Shown: positions 21,651 through 32,989 of the stretch, piece by piece | How the letters are laid out: each line of letters begins with the position of its first letter | Position numbering within the stretch: position 1 is the first letter of the stretch | NCBI GenBank assembly: GCA_003184365.1 | Contig: NKYR01000206.1 | Coordinates: 1-41,211 of the forward strand | Source: Evernia prunastri | Taxonomy: Eukaryota > Ascomycota > Lecanoromycetes > Lecanorales > Parmeliaceae | Direction of reading: 5' to 3' | Length of the DNA: 41,211 bases | Made by a program: the position numbers and the translations under genes | The notes under the pieces: model-generated | What the model saw: the letters and a program-made list of their open reading frames with translations, nothing else | The model's database searches: none | What the model was told of the DNA's origin: nothing

Positions 21651-22989
21651 ATGTCTTCTAACATTTCGCCGACAAGCTGCAACAGCAGCGTGCGAGATCC
21701 CAAACCAGTTAGGCTTCGAGCCGCATGCAATCCATGTCACAACGCAAAGGTCAGTCTTGTTGGCAATCTGAGCTATATCATGATCACTGAGTTCATTTGG
21801 TGGGTAGATTCGATGCAGCGGGGAACGAGATGGCTGTACCCGCTGTCGGAACCTCAATCACGTCTATGCCTGCCAGTATAGCGTTTCGTGGGTCGGAAGG
21901 GCTTCAATCAGAGACAAACGAGCCAGGTCTCCGGACAAAACTGAAACTACAGGCAAAGTCTCGAGATCGAGTTCGACCGCGGCTTCAAAGGTTGCTGTTT
22001 GGGAGCCAGGTGTAATCACGTCGGAGAACTGCAATTTACAGGATCTCTTCGACGACCAATCGATGGACTGGGCAGCTCTAGAAAGACAATCACAAGACAT
22101 GGACTTATCCAATACTGGTCAAGCCAAACCTGACTTCTTTTGCTGCCAGCTGCCACCGCCAAATAGGAGCTGCGACCCCCCTCTCCCCTCACCACAGGAG
22201 TTTGGCCGCGCTATGATACCCTTGGTTTTTGAGAGTCAAAGTACAATGCCAAACGCGGGCCGAGGACAGAGTGAAAGCAACCCATCGTTAGTGGAGACCC
22301 CTAGGTCTCCATCAACGCACCAACTAGAACAGCAACAGACACCTATATTCTCGCACTCTCAATCGCCATGCTCTGAGTCCGTCGGATCAACAAACCCCCC
22401 GGGTCAGCCTTCTCCATTATACAGCCACTCCATTGCAAGCGCCAACAGCACCAACAGCAGTACCAGCAACGCTGGCAAATGCGTCTCCCTCTGCACCCAG
22501 ATAATATCACACCTCGACTCCCAAATGAGCGACAGCAGCCTCGGCCTCGACGGCGTCCTCCGCACCAGCAAATCCTGCATAAGCGGTCTCCTTCACATCA
22601 CCACCCTCGAAAGTTGCAAGGCCGACCCAAACTGCCTTCTTCTCCTCTGTGTCGCCGTGAACCAGATGAGCACCCTCTTCGAAAACAGCATCCCAGCCAT
22701 GAACTCCCTTCCCGATTCTCCCTCCGCTCCCACACTACCTTCCCTACTTTTCGGCGCCTTCCAAGTCGATCGTGAGGACCAGCTCGCTTTCTGCACCCAG
22801 CTATTTTGCCGTGAGATCCAATGCTGTAGGCAGCTTCTTGATCGTATAAGTGATGTACATCACCACCAGCAACAGCAGTCTCAGAAACCGAACAACAATG
22901 CAAACCCTACGGCGAGCTTACTGCAAAAGGAGTGGTTTCTGGCCTCGGCTAAGCGGCTGGATAGTCTTGTTGCTGCCGTTACGGTATAG
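21651..22989 (+). CDS. AflR-type Zn2Cys6 transcription factor
   Basis: Two exons, 21651-21749 and 21808-22989 (58-bp intron, GTCAGT...GGTAG), encode 426 aa. The intron falls inside the zinc cluster, a common position. Spliced, residues 26-52 give C-X2-C-X6-C-X6-C-X2-C-X8-C (starting CNPCHNAKIRCSGERDGC), the fungal binuclear cluster that binds CGG-type sites. It follows the usual basic RLRAAC lead. The middle is rich in Ser, Pro, Gln and Asn. The C-terminal part (CVSLCTQIISHLD, LHITTLESCKADPNCLLLL, FCREIQCCRQLLDRI) matches the AflR-family regulatory domain. Such proteins usually switch on the metabolite cluster they sit in. There are no stops or frameshifts, so unlike its presumed targets it still looks functional. 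It is convergent with the P450 gene. Confidence 0.85.
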
Positions 22990-23294
22990 TGAGATGGTCT
23001 TGTCAGCTTTGTGCAAATTAGTCCTCCTTAGCCTGGAAACATAGGGAACATATGTTGTAAAGAGCAACCTGAAATTTCGTTTGCGATGGAAGGGTTCAAG
23101 ACCAACGATGTCACCTTTAGCACGCCTGTAGGACTGTAGGTGCAGAATACTCGAGCAAAGCTTCGGCACGGAAAGTCTCTTCATTGATTTTATTGATTTT
23201 TCACTCAATCACATGCGGAAAGCAGGAAGCGGTTCTAAACGGGATCTGAGAGATGTAAAAGAGAAGCAGTGCACACTCGATCCAAATCGGCAAC

Positions 23295-25020
23295 CTACTC
23301 ACCTACCGACTTCCTTCTCTTACACTCCACCAACATCTTCGGCTGGTTCATCCACGTCTCCCGATTCCTTTCCTACATTCCCGCACGATCGTCCTTCCGC
23401 AATTCCAGCTCAAACCCCTCCACCAACTCCACCAACAGCATACGAATCACCAAGTCTGCCACATGCTTCCCCATACACTGCCGAGGCCCAAACCCGAATC
23501 GCCAGTAGTTGTACCGCATCTCTGTCGCCATGCCCTTCCGGGACTCGAGGAACCGCTGCGGACGGTACGTCTCCGAGTCGGCTCCCCAGAAGGGATTTCG
23601 GATGTTGAGGGCGTAGGAATCGACGACGAAGGAAGTGTGGGCGGGGATGAGATAGCCGTCCACGAGACGAGGGATAGGTGCAGATTGGGCCACAGAGAAA
23701 GCGGCGAGGGGGCGGAGGCGGGCAGACTCGAGGACACATGCGGCAAGGAGAGTTGAGGAGGAGAGAAGGTAGGCATCAAATGCTTTTTGAGCAACGCTAT
23801 TGCTTGCGTGATGCCTTCCTCCTTGAGTATAAGCGGCTTCTTGTCGCTGCGCGGTGACTTCGGCACGGAGACTCGTCTGGATGTCGCGGTTGGCTGCCAG
23901 GAAGACGACATTCCAAGAGATACCACCGAGGGTGACGTCGAGATTATCATAGAGCATTTCATCCAATGTCTGGTACATTTGCTCGTGTGTGATTTTGCCC
24001 CCATCGGCGGCCGCATATAGGGAAATGATGGGGGCGTCCGAGCCCGAAGAGACGGCGAGGTCGTAGGCCATCCTATTGACGGCATACCATTCTTTGCGGA
24101 ACTCGGCGAGGGCACGATTGGCCTTTGTGGGTAGGTATTTGGAGATAGCGAAGCGGGCAAGACCGCCGCCGATGACGTGTCTAAACAGAGCTTCTCTCCT
24201 CGGAGCGATGCTGCGGAGCTGGTGTTCCAGTTCGGGCGAGAGCTTGCCATAGATGACTTCGGCGGCGACCAGGAAGGGGAGGAGTTTCAGACCCTCTGCC
24301 GGGTCGAGCAGGCCCCGGGAGAGAGTCCCGCTGTTTTGCAGCTCTTTGAAGTAGCTCTTCGTGCGCTCTTCAACGAGCTGTACGTAGCCCATCGATGCTG
24401 TGCGAGACCAGGCATTTTCGTTGACAGAACGGAGGTTTTGCCACTGTGTCCCGCTCACCAATTCAAGGCATTGGCCGAGGATCTGGCTCATCAGGTAGCC
24501 CGAGTTGTTGCCGACGGCCTTGTAATGCTTGTCGGAGTCCTTGTAGACTTCTTTGATGTGCTCCGGACGGGTCAGGACACTGCGGTGGGCTGCTGTCAGT
24601 ATCATCGCTTCTAGTAAAAACCGTATCGCCCAGACAGATGAAATGGATTGGTACACTTCTGGCTTCATGCCCGACCAAATACGATAAGTCCGACCGAAGT
24701 TCTTGGCCCAAACATTACTGTTTTCTTCCCCTTCGAGGAACTTGGCTACGTCGCCTTGCCCATTGGGCCATTGATATCGGCTTGTCGGTAACGAGGTCTG
24801 GTCTTCATGATGATTGATCGGATATCGATAGCAGAGATATATCTACTTTCTGTGAGCGGTAGGTTCAGCAGGCGCATGAGCACACTTGAAGACTAACATG
24901 CAAAGTCCGCGATATTAACTCTGTAGACTTCTCACTTAACTGCTTCCGAAACAATATTACGAAGAGAATGAAAAATGCGAAACAAAGCTGAGAAGCTATA
25001 CTGCTTGTCAAGGGAACCAT
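23295..25020 (-). CDS. Cytochrome P450 monooxygenase with a premature C-terminal stop
   Basis: Exon 1 (25020-24898) encodes an N-terminal membrane anchor (LCFAFFILFVILF). A 55-bp intron with a GTTAGT donor leads to exon 2 from 24842. Motifs in order: GQGDVAKFLEGEEN, IWSGMKPEVY, LTRPEHIKEVYKDSDKHYKA, the I-helix region near DVTLGGISWNVV, ExxR as ESARLRP, PERF-like YRPQRFLE, and the heme loop FGFGPRQCMGK with its Cys ligand. The frame stops at a TAG at 23373-23375 (530 aa), but the same frame continues as ERNRETWMNQPKML to a natural stop at 23295. About 26 residues are therefore lost beyond the heme loop. The protein could be impaired or still fold. From memory it resembles P450s of diketopiperazine/ETP-type clusters, which would suit the adjacent NRPS, but I am not sure of that. 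It is oxidative tailoring in any case. Confidence 0.85.
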
Positions 25021-26074
25021 GGTCGAGACAATGGAAATCTTCTCTATCTTGATAGTAATTTCTCCACAAAAACACTTGGAGGGAGAAACACAGGAACTCT
25101 ATGAAGGAAAAGTATCACTTCAATTCGGACATTGGAGAGTTCAGCACAAGACTTGCCTCAGCTTGACATCGGAGCTAGGTGTTAAACTTAGTCGGAGCTG
25201 TACCCCGCCCTCTTACCTCTCCGACAGATCACAACGGACCGATGCATGTCAGCACATAGTAGTATGCAGGAAATTCGGCTTTATCAAACGTCCATTCTCG
25301 GCTGCCGATGGGCAAGCCATTTCAGTCGCATCCCACGGTCCGTCCGTCACATCCTCCATCACTAACACCCCATGAGATCCGTCCGACCATTCGGGATTCA
25401 TCGTTGGCAGACCCGATTTTTGTGATGATAGACTAAAGTGGAATTATTCGCTAGCGCGCAGCAGCGTGGGTTCAAAACCTGCTGGTTGCGCTCAGGCTCC
25501 GGGATATAATTGTCGCCCGAACGGGCATGCCAGCGACGTTGTGGTATGTGGTATTACTTGGAAGGTGCACTGCATTAACGCGGTTTTCTCCGAACACCAA
25601 GTAAAGTTGCGGAAGTCCGATTCAAGCTCACGCTCGTCTGGTGTAGATTCGAATTCTTCTTCGCCGTAGGGACAGTCGGGTGGACGAGGCAAGCGGTCAG
25701 TTTACTTAAATCTAGCCCCGTGTATGCTCCGGTGGCATGCACGACACTTAGTTCCTTTGAGGCCTGCTGAAGTATACGGGTTGTTGATGATTAGACGCAG
25801 CTAGCTACGACCTTTGAAGAGAATGTGAAACCGTGAAAGAAGGATATCTTCATCCATCAGTGAGGATATCCGATCGAGATCCACTGCCAGATAGAAATCT
25901 GCACGCTAAATCCAACCCCAGAGAAAGGATAAGTAATTACCTACATCTCCGCAAAATCGCCCAAGTAATTTTGCAATCGGCGGTACATCCATCACAGACT
26001 TTCACCAATGAATCCACGCGTGCCCCTTCGAAAATGAAATGACACCCAGCCTGCCAATACAGTTCTTCCACAAT
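25021..26074. other. No recognised gene
   Basis: The upstream region of the P450 gene. A frame at 25492-25692 (minus) has a charged composition but no motif. At 25461-25500 there is a hairpin with a GGTTCAAAACC box, discussed among the rejected items. Confidence 0.4.
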
Positions 26075-26419
26075 TTAAAACGACACAGGCGGCTCGCTTT
26101 GCCCCGTCAACTGGCCTCGAGACTCGAGGATCGAGGTCACATTTTTTACCGCGCTTTCAAGGAACGCAACAAAATCTGGTGGTCGGATATCCCGCAAGTA
26201 TAACATTCTGAGCTGATTCAGCCGATTAGAATGCGCACAATCTACCATACCGGTCCAACAAAGGTAGATGTCCCAGTATAGGATGGTCTCCTGTTCCGCG
26301 GCCCACTTCACGGACAGTGTGTCCCAGTATCCGGAGGACGATCCGTCTCCATCTTCGTACGGAATGGGACCTGGGAACGAATGTTGAGCGAGGGAGCTTT
26401 TTTTTCTCCGATTTGAGGT
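26075..26419 (-). CDS. Hypothetical C-terminal coding segment
   Basis: The minus-strand frame is open from 26419 to the stop at 26075 and reads like real protein: HSFPGPIPYEDGDGSSSG, then WDTLSVKWAAEQETILYW, then MLYLRDIRPPDFVAFLESA. A run of eight A just upstream ends in AG and follows an ACTGAAC-like branch, so it could be a last exon whose earlier exons I cannot find. I do not recognise the family. It may equally be a relic. Confidence 0.25.
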   Translation of the reverse strand, partial: TSNRRKKSSLAQHSFPGPIPYEDGDGSSSGYWDTLSVKWAAEQETILYWDIYLCWTGMVDCAHSNRLNQLRMLYLRDIRPPDFVAFLESAVKNVTSILESRGQLTGQSEPPVSF

Positions 26420-26584
26420 TCAGTGGCTTCCTACTGTTTGCCTGCTCGAACAACATTGTATGACACAGACTGATAGGGTTGCTAAGGATTTTAAGACATC
26501 CGACCTTTGGGACCTCTAGGATACCTTACACGACTGATCAGGCTGACCATTTTGGCAACTGGTCTTTGACGGCCCGAGGTAGCC

Positions 26585-26645
26585 GAGTAACGGATAGGGA
26601 GGGATACGAGGATCCCTAGATACCCTTGTATCCCTAGAGTAACGG
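26585..26645. repeat. 43-bp palindromic insert flanked by 9-bp direct repeats
   Basis: GAGTAACGG occurs at 26585-26593 and again at 26637-26645. Between them lie 43 bases with partly inverted ends, including AGGGATAC at 26600-26607 facing GTATCCCT at 26628-26635. The layout is like a tiny foldback insertion with a 9-bp target duplication. It could also be chance. Confidence 0.4.
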
Positions 26646-27351
26646 CCCGCTCTGCGACCCGCTCGGCGACTCCTGCAGACTGTAGTTATCAAGGACCCAC
26701 CTTCAGGGTCTCTCTAATCACAAATACGCGCCGTGAAGGCAAGGCATCCTTTCTTACTTGGCTTGTTCTGATACACAATCTTCAAGCGAATACCGTTTTA
26801 CTCATCATGATAGGGTGCTTTACTCGCAACGCTAGGCGTCGCCATCGCCGCGCCCCAGTTCAACTAACCAGTAACCAAATTCATTCAGACTTGGAGAAAG
26901 AGCGCGTTGGTGATGCTTTGTCCGGGGGTCTCCATGAAGAACCCGATAGTCCGTCCGTAAGCATGGGTAGGAGCCCGACTTGGGCCCTCAAGGTCTCCAA
27001 GCTGCATTTTCCGTTCGCCCACCGGGCATGAGATGTCCGAGGTTTCCTCACCCCGTAACGGCTTCAGCAGCATGGTGCAGCAAAGCGAGGAATCACAATA
27101 GGCTAATAGACTTTCGGTCACGTTTAGTGGCAGGATGTAACTGTGTTGCTTCAAGCGGATCACGGCTTCTTGTTCGTTTTGGAACCGGTATACGCTTCTG
27201 TGTCTTCGGGCATATTCTCAAAATTGATGCTATGGTTACTGATACTCTCCTTCGACTGTTCACCCAAATCCTCTTGCTCGTCTCCAGTCTTTCTCTTTGC
27301 TCGTAGACTTCTCTTCCTGAATAGGTATACCTCGTGGGGATCCGCGCAGCA
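26646..27351. promoter_or_regulatory. Promoter region of the NRPS; no A domain found
   Basis: I searched this stretch for an adenylation domain that would normally precede the first carrier domain and saw none. A CT-rich tract at about 27265-27320, typical of fungal promoters, lies just before the ATG at 27352, with GTATACC near 27325. This suggests the ATG is a genuine start rather than the edge of a truncation. Confidence 0.4.
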
Positions 27352-30300
27352 ATGTCTTCTGTCGCTGTCTCCACCACCAGTCTCCACACCAAATCATCAT
27401 TCAAAAGCACCGAAGCGTTGCAAAGCCTCGTTTTACAAGAAATTTGCAGCACGTTGGACATATCATGTGCGTTAACTGACCTCAGCTCCGGATTCGTAGA
27501 ACTTGGTGGAAACTCTCTTTCCGCAATTGATCTCGCATCGACCTGCAAATCGCAAGGCATTCGTCTTTCGGTCGAGAACGTTCTACTCAGTGACACCATT
27601 GCAGTACTTTTGGATTCCGCTGAATGGATAGCCAACTCACAAGCAAGCGAAGAGATGCCCCTCTCGTCGACACGTCACTCTCTTAAGCGTGCCGCGGAAC
27701 CAGCCCTGGACCCACTGACTAAGAGACAGCAAACAAATTTCCGTCCACTTGCGTCTCCAGACCCTTCATTAGCTAGGTTCCAGGCACCTATGACGGAGAT
27801 GCAATTTGTTCTTGTCCAAGGAAGTCAAGCCAACCCTGGCACAAACATAATTAGGTTTTTCGAAACCTACCAGACGAAAGACATCCCTATCATGAAAGGA
27901 GCTTGGAAGGCTGTGATAGAGTCCGAACCGATTTTTCGAACTACTTTTGATATTACAGAGGATAGGGCAACCCTGATCGAGCAGGTCCATGCGCAATTCA
28001 GCTGGGAAGAAATTGTGGTACGCAATGAGAGGACTATGAGAAGATGCTCGAGGAGAATCAGCAGTCTGAAGAGGTCTTTACATCATTCAAGGTTGTCACA
28101 TGGCTTAGAGAAACGATAGACGCAACTCTCAGCACCATTATCTGGCGGGTCCATCACGCCCTCATCCATGGCTTCTCCGCTGCCCTCGTGTACAAAAAGG
28201 TTAGACAGGCGGCTGCCGGTCTACCTATTAAGGCGGGAACATCATTCCTCCAGTTAGCCAGGGACCTGCAGGCTTTACAACATGCGAACCAGTCTTCTGC
28301 CCAGCGTTTCTGGAAGCAGCGGCAAGATAGAAGCCCGAATGCTGTTGGTGATATCTTGCTGCCGTCGCCCACCACGGCGGATATGTTCAGCAAAAACGCT
28401 ACAAAGAGCATTGCTATCCCGCTGCAGGTTGCTCGACTGTCAGAGTGTGCGCAAAAGGCAAAGGTATCAGCGGCGTCGGTACATTATGCCGCATGGGCTA
28501 TGGTGTTGTCAAAATACAATGACTCGGACACTGTTGTTTTCGGCGCCGTACTCGCAGGTCGCAACTTGTCTTTAAGAGGAGTCAATGATAGTGTCGGGCC
28601 GCTAATCAACACGCTTCCACTTCACGTCTCAATAAACCAGGCCTGGACCACGACCAAGTACTTGCAATCCGTCTTTAAGAGCTTAGTTGAGCTAGGTTCT
28701 GTTCAATACTCACGTCCGGAAGATGGTTTCAAAAGGGACTTTTCCTCTGCTCTTGCTACCGAATTCGAGATGGAAGCCCCTGGACTTGACGGTGTCCAGC
28801 CAATTGGCAAGTCTTATTTTACCGTAGTCACGGACCTTCCACTCAGTGTCTTCATTACTTCAGACAATACTCTACGACTTTGTTATCACTGTAACTCCTT
28901 CAACAGTAAAGACATCGAGCGACTAGGGGAGCATTATCAGAATGCACTTCTTAGTCTTACTACAACCGAAGATTCGATTTCGAATTGCATGGACAGTATG
29001 CTTCCTAGTGAGTCCCGCAGCCTGCTGCGCAAGCTCGGGAACTGTCTCTCCGATTCAACCACAGCATCCTCTGTCCACGATGATCTAGTCACTCTTTTCG
29101 AGCGCGCTGTTTCGGAGAATCCTTCTGCAATCGCAGCCGAGAAAGCGTCCGAGAAAATGACGTATTACGAGTTACATGTCAAAGCTGATCGAGTCGCAAA
29201 GCAACTTTTGCAATTTATCAAGCCAGGCGACGTCGTATGTGTCAACGCAGACCGATCCTTGAACTGGATCATTGCGATTTACGGCATCTTGAAGGCTGGT
29301 GGTGTCTACTTCCCGCAAGACAAAGCATTACCTGCCTGTTGTACGTGACGCAAATTTTCAGTGTGCTGCCGCGAAGGTATTTCTGGTGTCCAGTCCATCT
29401 GACAAAGATCTCAAACCGAGCTCATGTGATGTTTGTCTCGCATTGGACGAACTATTGGCCGACCCACAAGTGGCTCCGTCCGATCTCTCCGTTCGACATT
29501 CACCGACACCCTCCGCCAACTCATATGTGTGTTTCACTTCAGGTTCAACCGGGAAGCCGAAAGGTGTCGTTTGTACCCACGAGGGACTAGTTGCTTTCCA
29601 AAGGTCTGCTGAGGTCCGGCTGTTTGCGGGACCGGGTCGGAGAATATCCCAGATCATGGCCCCCGCCTTTGACGGGAGTATCCACGAGATATTTTCCGCC
29701 TTGAGCTATGGAGCGACACTTGTATTATCCGACTCGATAGATCCAGTCTCACATTTGCGTTCAGTAGATTCTGCTATATTGACTCCCTCCCTCGCACAAA
29801 GGCTCGCACCCAGCAATTTTCCGAAGCTTAAGACCGTGAGTGACTCTTGCTCTCAAGATGGTAAAGATGTTAATCTCAGCTTTAGCTGTATCTTGTGGGA
29901 GAAGCCATTCCACAGCCTGTAAACGATGTCTGGGCAGCTCATAAACAGCTGTACAACATGTACGGTCCAACGGAAGGAACAGGTGGAGTGACAATTCAAA
30001 GGCTACTACCAGGCAAACCCGTAACCATTGGGGCTCCAAATCCATCTTCGCGAGTGTATATCCTGGACAGGAATCAGTGTCTCGTTCCTCCGGGGGCTGT
30101 TGGAGAGATATATCTTGCTGGTGTTCAAGTCGCTAAAGGTTATATTGGCAGACCAGACGAGACTAAGAATTGTTTTTTTGCCGATCACATCATTGGAAAG
30201 AATGGAGAACGGATGTACAAAACTGGCGATCGAGGGTACTGGAACTCAGAAGGCGAGATAATCTGCATGGGCAGGGACGACCGGCAGGTCAAATTACGTG

Positions 30301-32201
30301 GGTTCCGTCTCGACCTTAACGACGTGGAGATACGCATTGCGCAGGCTGTGCCATCACTTACCGCTGTTGCTATCGCTCGAAAAGAAGACTACTTGGTAGC
30401 CATGATTCAGCCTTCCACACTAGACGTTGCTGATGTTAGATCGAAGATTGCCAAACTCTTGCAAAGTCACGCAATGCCACGAATGATTGCAGCTGTTGAC
30501 AAATTCCCAATGACGCCTATTGGAAAGGTCGATTATAAGGAGGTCTCCAACGGTGTCGATATTGTGACGAAGCTAGCTTCGAAGCAAGCTAACAGTTCTT
30601 CCGAGAAGATGTTGATTGCTGCGTGGCGCGAAGCCCTAAAACTTGGCGCTGAAGTTGTAATTGACGGCGACTCTAACTTCGAGGACCTTGGGGGTCATTC
30701 ACTTGACCTGCTGCATTTGGCGAGCCGACTTACAAAGCTGTTTGCCTGTCAAGTAACCTTTAGTATGGTTGCTACGTCGTTCACATTGCGTGACCTTGCA
30801 CGGGCAATCGATGGCCTCAAAGGCCAGGAAAACTCTGCTGCTACTGCTTATCGTGAGCCTGGTTTAGGAGAAAATGCTGTTTCTCCTGTGGAAAGAGAAT
30901 AGTGGCTGAAATACCAATTGAAATCGGGCCTGTCTGCCTTCAATGTCAATTTCGTTTGCGCCCTTGACCGATCTGAAGTCGACATTGAGAGATTGATAAT
31001 GGCATGGAATACAGTCATGGCACGACATCGCATCCTACGTTGCAGATTTGTCCTGAATCATCGAGTGGGACTCCAGCGCATATACTCTGACTGTATTCCG
31101 CAAGTGCGTCGAGCAAACAGTGTCGACGTGGTCGAAGAGATCAACAGGCCTTTCAAGCTCCATCGCAGCGACCCTATCCGGGTAACAATTGCAGCCGACC
31201 GGCTTCTTGTTGTGATTAGCCATATCATCTGTGACTTGACAGCATTGCAAATACTCCTTCGAGAAGTGCAAACGGTCTATAGCGGGGATGGCTTGCCGTC
31301 CATAATGCAAACATATATGGAGACGACAGTCTGGAATCAAACTGCGTCACGTCAGAATCTGGACTTCTGGTCTGGGCTGCTGGAGAACGCACCTGCATGC
31401 TCTTACGGTCTCCCAAATATCAGTGACCGAGTTGGCTACGAGGGGTCATCGCACGTATGCAGAGTCCCTATCGACGTATACAAGCGCCTCACTGATTGTG
31501 CAACAACTCGCAAAATTACGCTGCATCAAGTAGCTCTCGCAGCTGTGGCCCTAGCTCTGCAAGCCACCAAAAACGACATAGATATCATACTTGGGGGACC
31601 ATATCTCAACCGACCGACAGCTTCAGACCTAGAGATTGTCGGTCTCTTCCTCGAGCCCTTACCATTCCGCCTCCAATACTCTCCACCAAGCGAGACAGCA
31701 TCTTGTACCGCCTACCTCTGCGCCGTCCAAGAATCCAGCAGATCCTCTCTCTCCCACGCAGTACCTTGGAACCAGTTGCTCGAGCACTTAAAACTCGAGC
31801 CGTCATTTCCCAACCACCCTTTGCTCGAGACCATGATCACTTTCCATGCCGACCCCACAGCCCTGCAGATGCCCCTGCCCGGTGTCGCACCCCTGCTCAC
31901 GTGGACCGAAGGTGCCAAATTCAAGCTCCTTGTCGAGTTCTGCGCCGTTTCTGATAATGCTCTGCTTCTCAGATTGGAATACGACACCCACATCTTCTCC
32001 TCCATTCACATCCGCAGAATAAGAGAGCTTATCTTGGAAGCGCTGAAGGTTCTGATTGAGGGAGTAACCTTTGCGGACGCGCGGACGAGGATCCAAAGGG
32101 TGGAACAAGAATTGTTGGCGGTCGATGATGCTTCTGCCACCGCTGGCAAGACGGCGATGGATCCGGACATTATGTTCGGGGTCAAATTGAGTGATTTGTG
32201 A
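27352..32201 (+). pseudogene. Non-ribosomal peptide synthetase, T-C-A-T-C, inactivated
   Basis: About 1,600 codons. Domains by nucleotide: carrier T1 (LGGNSL at 27502-27519); condensation C1 (27780-29070) with HHALIHG at 28152-28172 where HHxxxDG is usual; adenylation A (29080-30560) with FTSGSTGKPKGV, FDGSIHEIF, NMYGPTEG, YKTGDRG and TPIGKVDYK; T2 (LGGHSL at 30687-30704); C2 (30870-32100) with SHIICDL at 31218-31238. A real 50-bp intron (29836-29885, GTGAGT...TTTAG) links FPKLKT to LYLVGEAIP. Lesions: a one-base loss near 28030, a one-base gain near 29335, and TAG at 30900-30902 just before WLKYQL. The Asp in FDGS and the Lys in GKVD suggest an alpha-amino acid substrate; I do not predict which. 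There is no leading A domain and no terminal T or TE. C2 ending resembles ETP/diketopiperazine synthetases. Enzyme dead unless the indels are sequencing errors. Confidence 0.88.
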
Positions 32202-32989
32202 TTGATTCTATTAGCTTGCTTCCGCTTGCATTGTTGGATTAGCGACCCAATCTATAGACTGACTGCATGATCGCTGTGATTCCATGTTGGGTAGGCGCTT
32301 TGTTTGAGTAAGTACGAAATCTCGCCGCCTCTGCTGGAAATCAGCCGTATACAGAGTAGTGCCAAGGCGCTAATTGCATGCAACCCCCTCGCACCCTCTC
32401 TTCCTACTCCGTACAGTTGAACAAGATCATGCACAGACGACAGGCAAGTGAGTGTTATCATCAAATGCTAAAGTGTATGGTGATCCACTCATCGAAAAGC
32501 TTCCGCATTCCATCTCTCAACAGGGCCACCCTTTGTTGGAATGAATGATCTAAGTGTTCTCTATGGTGCATAGATGTATGTATTGCATGCTATGTAATGA
32601 CTTAATAGTATAGTGACAAAAGAACTATGTAAGAAGGTGGGAGGCAGTAGGATCACAGATATTTATGTGCAGTGAAGCCCATGCCGGAGAAGCTAGTGAT
32701 TAGTAATCACTTGGCATGCCATTGCAGGCCATTGATTGGCTGATTCCCAACACCCTTATATGCTACTAATCATTCGACGAGACTGTGATTCCTCAGAGCT
32801 TTTTTTGAAGATACTTAAGCTGATTTTTCACTCAAAGCCCTTCACCTACACCTCTTATTCGACTTAGATTAGTCGTATGTAGAAACTATTCTATCATCGC
32901 TCAAACACGAAATCAGCGGATGTTCGCCTTGTAAATCTGTCGCGCTTCCCCCCTCCCAAAAAAATCGGCTGTTGTGCTACATCCTCGTC
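32202..32989. other. No recognised gene
   Basis: The region between the NRPS end and the second Crinkler-like pseudogene. AT-rich patches and a T-run near 32800 are the only notable features; this is probably promoter sequence of the gene to the right. Confidence 0.45.

Noticed and set aside
23447..24250. 267-codon Ser/Pro-rich minus-strand frame
   Set aside because: Out-of-frame shadow of the P450 exon.
25455..25500. Possible tRNA: GGTTCAAAACC B-box and a T-arm-like hairpin (GTGGG/CCTGC)
   Set aside because: No matching 5' acceptor strand, D-arm or anticodon arm at the right distance upstream; at best a degraded tRNA-derived fragment.
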